From the IMG/VR virus record IMGVR_UViG_3300028388_003688, positions 1 through 46,722 of that record: DNA of 46,722 nucleotides; one strand, written 5' to 3'. The position numbers were made by a program, and so were the translations under genes. This DNA is from a virus. Positions 41,438 to 46,722 of the stretch are shown in pieces (position 1 is the first letter of the stretch; each line of letters opens with the position of its first letter). Below the pieces are notes generated by a model that saw only the letters and a list, made by a program, of their open reading frames with translations, was not told where the DNA came from and did not search any database.

Positions 41438-42022
41438 ATGAGTAATTTAATTTTTGGTGCGCCAAATCGCAGATCTTCCTCATCGGAGCAAGATCCCTTT
41501 CCTAACATTCCTGTTATTAAGCTGCCAGCTACTCCTGAGAAAGGACATGCTTGTAAGTTCGAGTTGAATAATGCAGCTATTGAAGCTATGGGTTATGATC
41601 TGGATCAGGATGATAATGAGATCTGCTATGCATTGGACTTTGATGCTTCTGCAGATTCAGGACAGCAGGTAAATGAAATTTTTTTGTACAAAGTTACAGA
41701 TGAATTTCCCACTACCAATAATGAATCTTCTGTTAGAAAGAACAGCAGTTTTTCAGACAGAAAGCTTCATACCATTATGGTAAAAGAATGGCCATTATTT
41801 GATGGTTCTTCTGATAGATATATGAAGCTTGAACCTGTGCAACAGTCAATCAATGGTAATACAATTACCTTGTTCCAATTGACAGAAGTTTCTGAAACTG
41901 CTAATATTTCTAATTCTGAAATGGTAGATGGTGGAACAAACATGGAAGATGGTATAGTTCCAGATTCTGAACAGCCAGCAAACACTACTGCAGAAGAAGT
42001 AGATAGTCCAGATTTCTTTTAA
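41438..42022 (+). CDS. Candidate SSB-like protein 1
   Basis: A 194-aa protein from the ATG at 41438; the ATG at 41384 would overlap the ATPase gene and give an unlikely hydrophobic start. The core (ACKFELNNAAIEAMGYDL, ITLFQLTEV) could be a beta barrel, and the C-terminal 40 residues are acidic, ending EEVDSPDFF. An acidic tail ending in an aromatic is the partner-docking signal of SSB and T7 gp2.5. Function as a single-stranded DNA binding protein or annealing partner of the ATPase is inferred. Confidence 0.6.
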   Translation: MSNLIFGAPNRRSSSSEQDPFPNIPVIKLPATPEKGHACKFELNNAAIEAMGYDLDQDDNEICYALDFDASADSGQQVNEIFLYKVTDEFPTTNNESSVRKNSSFSDRKLHTIMVKEWPLFDGSSDRYMKLEPVQQSINGNTITLFQLTEVSETANISNSEMVDGGTNMEDGIVPDSEQPANTTAEEVDSPDFF

Positions 42023-42052
42023 TTTAATTTATTTACTTAAAAACTAGTTTTT

Positions 42053-42739
42053 ATGTCAGACTTTTTTATGGATCCTGAACAGTATAAAGATAATACTGTC
42101 AGTGATGCAAAACCGGGAATTGTTTCAGGATTTACTCCTGTCCAAATGTTTGAGCCTATTCAAGGAGATGGCTGGAAAGCTATTTTATTTCAATTTGAAG
42201 GGCCTCTTCCTAAACTGAGAGATCAGATCTTTTTGAATTCTAAGGAAGATATGATTGCCAGGGTAGTCCAGAATCCTCCAGATAAGGATAACAGAACTCC
42301 TGAAGAAATAGGTACGGAAAGATTTAACAAAAGAATGAAAACTATTTATTCTATTTTGAATATGTATCTTTCTGCTTATTATCCTAAAGGAGATAATTCT
42401 TGGGCAGCTAAATTGCCTAAGTTTAAAACTCCTGATGAAGCTTTACAGGGTATTAGATCTTATCTGGATGCTTGTAAAGCATCTTTGCCTGAAAATTACG
42501 GTACAATGGAATTAGATATTATTCTTGGTAGAGGTGAAGGAGATACTTACCTAAGTACTCCTAACTCTACTAAAGTAACTGGTAGATATGTAAAACGCAG
42601 TAATGATGAAACAAGAGAATTGGTACTATCCAGTATCTTTAAGAGAAATTACATGCATGATATACAGTCTAACAGTTCTACTCCAACATCAGGTAATACT
42701 TCTGGAGCTGCACAAGCAGATTCATCTGATTGGTTTTAG
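42053..42739 (+). CDS. Candidate SSB-like protein 2
   Basis: A 228-aa protein. The middle has WKAILFQFEGPLPKLRDQIF and VTGRYVKRSNDETRELVLSS, a mixed domain without a motif I can name; the C-terminus is low-complexity Ser, Thr and Gly and ends ADSSDWF, again acidic and aromatic. It follows the first tail-bearing protein by 30 nt and ends with its own terminator, so it is likely abundant. Single-stranded DNA binding is the main hypothesis. Confidence 0.58.
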   Translation: MSDFFMDPEQYKDNTVSDAKPGIVSGFTPVQMFEPIQGDGWKAILFQFEGPLPKLRDQIFLNSKEDMIARVVQNPPDKDNRTPEEIGTERFNKRMKTIYSILNMYLSAYYPKGDNSWAAKLPKFKTPDEALQGIRSYLDACKASLPENYGTMELDIILGRGEGDTYLSTPNSTKVTGRYVKRSNDETRELVLSSIFKRNYMHDIQSNSSTPTSGNTSGAAQADSSDWF

Positions 42740-42768
42740 ATAACAGTTTTTTCCATTTATTATTTATT

Positions 42769-42797
42769 AAGGGGTAGATTAAGTTCTACCCCTTTTT
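42769..42797 (+). terminator. Intrinsic terminator inside the replication block
   Basis: 8-bp stem GGGGTAGA/TCTACCCC (42771-42778 and 42785-42792), 6-nt loop, then five T, flanked by AA/TT. Starts 30 nt after the second SSB-like gene. Confidence 0.88.
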
Positions 42798-42819
42798 AAA
42801 TGTCTCAAATAAATTAAAT

Positions 42820-43092
42820 ATGAACTTGGATTATAAAATAGATATTCAAGATTACTTAATGAGTCTAAATTTTGAGGATTTTTTCATCGAACAAGATGGA
42901 GCAGAAATATGGGATGAGGGCATCATTTACTGGATTTCTTTTGAGAATATAGATGAAGCAATACATGAAAACGAAGGTGCTTATGATCTTTTGAAAAGGA
43001 GTGAAGATATGCTAAGTATCTGTTGTGGTGAGCATATCTATAAGGAGATAGATGATGCTCCAATTTGTACAAAGTGTAAGGAATATGTTTAG
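42820..43092 (+). CDS. Small acidic protein with Cys pairs
   Basis: A 90-aa, very acidic protein (MNLDYKIDIQDYLMSLNFED). The end has SICCGEHIYKEIDD followed by CTKCKEYV, a possible zinc ribbon. No family recognised. It sits between the terminator and the primase gene. Confidence 0.62.
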   Translation: MNLDYKIDIQDYLMSLNFEDFFIEQDGAEIWDEGIIYWISFENIDEAIHENEGAYDLLKRSEDMLSICCGEHIYKEIDDAPICTKCKEYV

Positions 43093-43114
43093 AAATAGAA
43101 AATAATCTTATTTT

Positions 43115-44269
43115 ATGGGGCCAGACACTAAAGAGAATATAAGGTGGAGAGAAGATATTATTGACAGGTTTAATCAATTACATATTTGGTGGTGGATATT
43201 AGGAAAAAATGTTTCTTTATATGAAAGATTCTGTAATCCTTTCAGATCAGACAATGATCCTGGCTGCTGGTTAAGTGTAGGCATCAAAAAACATGATTTT
43301 ATAGTACTGAATGATTTTGCTAATAGTAAATTTCATGGAGCTACTATATTTGATGCATATATGATGGCTAATCATTGTAATTTTGATAAAGCTTGTCAGG
43401 ATATTTATGCGTATTGTACTAATCAAGCTATAACTCCAGTTTCAAAACCAGTTAAAAGATCAACTTCTAAAACTAAATCAAGAAGTGAGATAAAATTTAT
43501 ACCCAGAGTAAATGAACATGGTGAAGTAGTATTTGTAAAAGCTGACGCAGCTTACTGGAAGCCCAGGCATATAAGTCCTGATGATCTCATTCAAGATGGT
43601 GTATATTCTGTCTTTAAAGCATTTAGACGTAAAGGAAATTCAAAGTGGAAAGAAATGGACTCGTCTAAAACAAGATGTTATGCTTATACCTATCCTTCCG
43701 GAAGAGTTAAACTTCATTATGTAGATGCTCCAAAAGATCAAAGATTTGTAGCTAATGTATCTGCTTATGATATAGGATTTATTAATCAAATACAGCCTCA
43801 TACAAGGCTTTTTATTTCCAAGTCATATAAAGATGCCAAACAAATACAAAAAGCTGGTCATCAGGTTATTTTCCTGCAATCTGAAGGAATTTCAATTCCC
43901 CAGGAGATCTATAACAAGCTTAATCGTATGTTTCAATACATTTACATTGTCTATGATACTGATAAAGCTGGAATAGAAGCATCAAATAATCTTGCTAAAG
44001 AGCTTAATAAGACTTCAGATAAAGTAACTTATATAGCTGAATATATACCTGAAAAATATGGGGCAAATGATTTTGATGAGCTGATATTAACTGAAAACGG
44101 AAAACAAAAAGTAGGTCAAGTTTTACAGGAAATAATAAATAAGCATGAATATGATACCATCAATGATACATCACAGTTGGAAAGATCTGATGAGAAATCT
44201 GTTTTCAGACAAAAGGATAGAGATAATCAGAACAGAGATACTTCCGAAGAATCCTTATTGCCCTTCTAA
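43115..44269 (+). CDS. DnaG-like primase with Toprim domain
   Basis: A 384-aa protein. The N-terminal ~100 residues include NPFRSDNDPGCWLSV near residue 41, resembling the primase zinc-binding region but with only Cys40 and Cys51 rather than a full ligand set. The Toprim domain starts at RLFISKSYKD (residues 231-240) and has IYIVYDTDKAG with Asp281 and Asp283. The catalytic Glu of motif 1 is replaced by Lys236, as also seen in some phage primases. The C-terminus ends DTSEESLLPF, acidic and SSB-tail-like. The 3' end overlaps the uracil-DNA glycosylase gene by 107 nt. Confidence 0.8.
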   Translation: MGPDTKENIRWREDIIDRFNQLHIWWWILGKNVSLYERFCNPFRSDNDPGCWLSVGIKKHDFIVLNDFANSKFHGATIFDAYMMANHCNFDKACQDIYAYCTNQAITPVSKPVKRSTSKTKSRSEIKFIPRVNEHGEVVFVKADAAYWKPRHISPDDLIQDGVYSVFKAFRRKGNSKWKEMDSSKTRCYAYTYPSGRVKLHYVDAPKDQRFVANVSAYDIGFINQIQPHTRLFISKSYKDAKQIQKAGHQVIFLQSEGISIPQEIYNKLNRMFQYIYIVYDTDKAGIEASNNLAKELNKTSDKVTYIAEYIPEKYGANDFDELILTENGKQKVGQVLQEIINKHEYDTINDTSQLERSDEKSVFRQKDRDNQNRDTSEESLLPF

Positions 44270-44825
44270 TCCTAAAGACATATTTAAAGTCTTCAGAATG
44301 CCGGTAAATGATATAAAAATTGTTATATTGGGTCAAGATCCATATCCTAACCCTAAACATGCTAATGGGCTGGCATTTGCAACTAAGCAAGTAGACTTTA
44401 ATAAAAGACCTTACAGTTTAAAGATTATTGTAGACGATCTTTACTGGATAGATCAAAATGTTTTGATAGACAAAGAGTTTGATCAATCTCTTTTAAATTG
44501 GGAAAAACAAGGAATATTTTTAATAAATACATCTCTGACAGTAATGCAGGGAAAACCTGGATCTCATTCTAAGTATTGGGATTGGTTTACCACTGAAGTA
44601 ATTAGATATCTTTCTCAACGTAGAGATAATATAATTTGGTTTGCTTGGGGAAAACATGCTCAAAGCAAAACAGATATCTTAGTAAATAATGATACTCATA
44701 TAGTTTTTAAGTCTACTCATCCTGCTGCTGCAAGATACGGACATGAATTTAATTTCACTAATAAGTTTATTCAAGCTAATGAGTATTTAAAGGAATGGGG
44801 CAAAGATCCTATTCAATGGGTTTAA
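44163..44825 (+). CDS. ung: Uracil-DNA glycosylase, family 1
   Basis: A 220-aa protein from the ATG at 44163, chosen because HHSWKDLM then matches the SWHDVL start of family 1 enzymes; ATGs at 44145 and 44151 are alternatives. The water-activating motif is GQDPYP with Asp59, LINTSLTVMQG contains Asn122 for uracil, and THPAAARYG has His186. The leucine that normally inserts into the helix (HPSPLS) is missing. The enzyme removes uracil from DNA. The start lies inside the primase gene, so the two are translationally coupled. Confidence 0.93.
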   Translation: MIHHSWKDLMRNLFSDKRIEIIRTEILPKNPYCPSNPKDIFKVFRMPVNDIKIVILGQDPYPNPKHANGLAFATKQVDFNKRPYSLKIIVDDLYWIDQNVLIDKEFDQSLLNWEKQGIFLINTSLTVMQGKPGSHSKYWDWFTTEVIRYLSQRRDNIIWFAWGKHAQSKTDILVNNDTHIVFKSTHPAAARYGHEFNFTNKFIQANEYLKEWGKDPIQWV

Positions 44826-44859
44826 TAACATGTTATTTTTATAATTAAAATCTTTTACA

Positions 44860-45540
44860 ATGAGTAAACGTAAAGTAACACTCCATGCAACAAGGGGTAA
44901 GACAAGAACATCATTAGAAACTTCCGCAAGTACTTGGGGAGAATTAAAGGCAGAAATTGAAGCAAGCGATGAATTTGATCTGGATCTTAACAAGATGAAA
45001 GCTATTGAAAGATCTTCCAGACATACTCTGGAACATTCTAATTCAGCTTTACCTATTAAAGATTTTTCTGTAGTATTACTACCTATGCAGACAAAATCAG
45101 GTGCTGCTGTTCTTTCAATCAATCTTTCAACTGCTGGTTATTGGGATCTTCGAGAAGAGATTAAAAGGATCGTTGATGAAAATGAAGCTGCAAAACCGTT
45201 TTTTAATCAAGGCAGAAATTATACTAATAAAAGCACTAGTATACTTAGAAATTTATTGAGAAATTGGTTAGAATCAACTACCCAATCTCATGCTTCTGCC
45301 CATGAGCCATTAGAAGAGTCTCAAACTTCAGGATTAAACACAAGTAAAAGAACAGAGCTTTCTGAACTTGAAGATATTATATCCAGGTACAATATCTCTG
45401 AAGAAGATGCAATACGCATTTTTAACCTTTCTGAGAAGCAAATAGCTGAAATATTTGGAGAGAAGATAACCCTTTCTGAATATAATGAATTGATAAATGA
45501 TCTAAATCCGTATTTGTATTATAATCCTGAAATGATATAG
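44860..45540 (+). CDS. Beta-grasp (ubiquitin-like) domain protein
   Basis: A 226-aa protein. Residues 1-85 (VTLHATRGKTRTSLETSAST then WGELKAEIE, ending VVLLPMQTKSG) have the order of a beta-grasp fold: strand hairpin, helix, then strands, with a Lys-Ser-Gly end like the PRTRC C type of ubiquitin-like proteins. About 140 residues follow, with a helical end (EEDAIRIFNLSEKQIAEIFG), so the KSG is not terminal. Short beta-grasp proteins are frequent in phages, so a conjugation role is only a hypothesis. It lies 34 nt after the glycosylase gene and ends in a terminator. Confidence 0.55.
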   Translation: MSKRKVTLHATRGKTRTSLETSASTWGELKAEIEASDEFDLDLNKMKAIERSSRHTLEHSNSALPIKDFSVVLLPMQTKSGAAVLSINLSTAGYWDLREEIKRIVDENEAAKPFFNQGRNYTNKSTSILRNLLRNWLESTTQSHASAHEPLEESQTSGLNTSKRTELSELEDIISRYNISEEDAIRIFNLSEKQIAEIFGEKITLSEYNELINDLNPYLYYNPEMI

Positions 45541-45579
45541 TTAATCTTTTTAATCATTCATAATTATTGATTTGAAGAA

Positions 45580-45612
45580 AGGAGAGTCTAAATGGCTCTC
45601 CTTTTATTTTTT
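45580..45612 (+). terminator. Intrinsic terminator after the beta-grasp gene
   Basis: Stem AGGAGAG/CTCTCCT (45580-45586 and 45596-45602) with a 9-nt loop, followed by TTTATTTTTT. Lies 40 nt after the stop. Confidence 0.85.
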
Positions 45613-45629
45613 ATAAATAATATTTTATC

Positions 45630-46722
45630 ATGGAAACGAATGTAAATAATCTATCTAAAACTGAAAAGAATGCTTTTGGAGTTAAAGAGTATTTTCAATC
45701 CAATAATCAATATGTAAAAGATAATTTTGCACATAGTAAAGTAGCTATAAATTCTATTGCCAGGGAGTTAAGTGAAAATCCTAAAATCAAAAAATATAGT
45801 TTCTTGCCATTAAGGTTTGTAGATGTAAACCATTTGCCTAATCTTGTAAGTAATCTTCAAGAAGAAGATTTTGTATTGAGAGGTACATACTCCACTAATA
45901 ATCTACATTGTTCACCTGAGTATAATAGTTATTTAATTGATAATATTAAATTAGTTACTTGTATAGGAGAAAATGAAATACACTATTTAAATAACTATAC
46001 GTTTGCTAATAATTTAGATTTTGAAGGTATTTATTATCCTGAAGAGGAGACTACATCTAATATAAGTTCATATATAGGATTAGTATTAGAGCTTGAACCT
46101 TATTTGATAAAAGTATCAAATAGTAAGTTTTCTTATGAGTTACCTAATAGTGTTGTATTTATTCTTTTGCATGTAAAAGATGACCACGTTACATTTGCTT
46201 TTATGTCTCAAACTCTAAAATGTTTAAGCAATAAAGTGTATTCCAAGTCTAGTGGTATATTAGGATTTCCACATGCAACTTCTTACAAATTGGTAGATTT
46301 TGAACATATTTTCCCTGAAGAATTAAAAAAATTGAAATATTTATATAAGTTTTCAAGTCTATGTTTTGGTTCAAGTTTAATAGAAGATTCTATTTATTCT
46401 ATTACTTCTACTTATGTTAATTATTTGGTGGAAGATAAATATGATATAACTTTTTTAATAGAAGGCATTTTAAATTATTTTTCTCATGAATATGTTCAAG
46501 GAGGCCCTTATAGAAAATCCACTAACTTTTATCAAGTATTTAGAAGCTCTCATGAAAAAACTCTAGATTTTTTAACTTGTAAGAATAATTTTCTTAGACA
46601 AGTTTTAAATACAATATTTGGATATAACAAGACAAATGATAGAAATTTTTATTCTTATATCAGAAAATTATTTAAATCTCCATCTCCTGAGTTTAACGAT
46701 ATTTGTATGACATATCAATCAA
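45630..46722 (+). CDS. Large protein, 3' end outside window, possibly PRTRC B/E2-like
   Basis: Open from the ATG at 45630 to the right edge, 364 codons with no stop, starting METNVNNLSKTEKNAFGVKE. Residues about 160-300 weakly recall the PRTRC B (E2-like) family: LPNSVVFILLHVKDDHVTFA, NKVYSKSSGILGFPHA, SSLCFGSSLIED and ILNYFSHEYV, in the order of the family's central strands, Cys-x-Gly and Phe-x-His motifs. The match is by eye and may be chance. No signal peptide. It follows the beta-grasp gene, which is the reason to consider a ubiquitin-like system; the gene could equally be an unrelated phage protein. Confidence 0.55.
   Translation, partial: METNVNNLSKTEKNAFGVKEYFQSNNQYVKDNFAHSKVAINSIARELSENPKIKKYSFLPLRFVDVNHLPNLVSNLQEEDFVLRGTYSTNNLHCSPEYNSYLIDNIKLVTCIGENEIHYLNNYTFANNLDFEGIYYPEEETTSNISSYIGLVLELEPYLIKVSNSKFSYELPNSVVFILLHVKDDHVTFAFMSQTLKCLSNKVYSKSSGILGFPHATSYKLVDFEHIFPEELKKLKYLYKFSSLCFGSSLIEDSIYSITSTYVNYLVEDKYDITFLIEGILNYFSHEYVQGGPYRKSTNFYQVFRSSHEKTLDFLTCKNNFLRQVLNTIFGYNKTNDRNFYSYIRKLFKSPSPEFNDICMTYQS

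Noticed and set aside
44787-45122. Minus-strand 111-aa frame inside the beta-grasp gene
   Set aside because: Opposite to a well-supported plus-strand gene, without its own start context or domain.
1-46722. Insertion sequences, integrase or attachment sites
   Set aside because: No transposase, integrase or terminal inverted repeats found; the tRNA and tmRNA are complete phage genes and show no flanking partial copies within the window.

Overview
This window is part of a tailed double-stranded DNA phage genome that infects a member of the Bacteroidota. The host group is inferred from four things: a perfect Bacteroidota-type promoter (TTTG, 20 bp, TAnnTTTG) at 24330-24361, a tmRNA whose tag begins Gly-Glu-Thr as in Bacteroidota, a Bacteroidota-style lipoprotein signal, and AT-rich DNA with very few Shine-Dalgarno sites. 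The divergent two-arm layout, very long portal and terminase, HU-like protein, family A DNA polymerase, DnaG-like primase and uracil-DNA glycosylase resemble crAss-like phages and their environmental relatives. That placement is inference and needs a terminase or capsid phylogeny.

Left arm (1-24209, minus strand, read right to left): virion and lysis genes. The order is small unknown proteins, a winged-helix-like protein, an HU/IHF-like protein, a GroES-like co-chaperonin followed by a strong terminator, a holin-like membrane protein, a spanin-like protein, several small proteins, a DUF5675 cell-wall protein, a candidate small terminase, the large terminase, portal, acidic scaffold-like protein, major capsid protein, connector-like proteins, a DUF2793-containing virion protein and a series of tail fibre proteins that runs off the left edge. 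Terminators sit after the capsid gene and between fibre genes.

Central control region (24210-25632): almost no coding sequence and much RNA and DNA structure. A consensus promoter drives a ~260-nt structured RNA that ends in an intrinsic terminator. After it come a cluster of dyads and a perfect 14-bp palindrome, a 95-aa gene, four consecutive hairpins, and a 56-aa gene.

Right arm, first part (25633-35204, plus strand): a tRNA-Arg(UCU), a complete tmRNA, and many small proteins. An unusual share of these carry signal peptides, a lipobox or transmembrane segments (two beta-barrel-like proteins, a GH24-like lysozyme, an M15-like peptidase). Two structured leaders lie here; the one at 35073-35187 has two hairpins whose loops are exact reverse complements and ends in a terminator just before the replication block.

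Right arm, second part (35205-46722): the replication block. It holds family A DNA polymerase, SF2 helicase, an unknown replisome-associated protein, DnaB-like helicase, Sak4-like ATPase, two proteins with SSB-like acidic tails, a zinc-motif protein, Toprim primase, and uracil-DNA glycosylase. It ends with a beta-grasp (ubiquitin-like) protein followed by a large protein, cut by the window edge, that weakly resembles the E2-like PRTRC B family. The most interesting candidates are the tmRNA with a long tag lacking the usual Ala-Ala end, the central non-coding RNAs, the kissing-loop leader, the secreted protein cluster and the possible ubiquitin-like pair.
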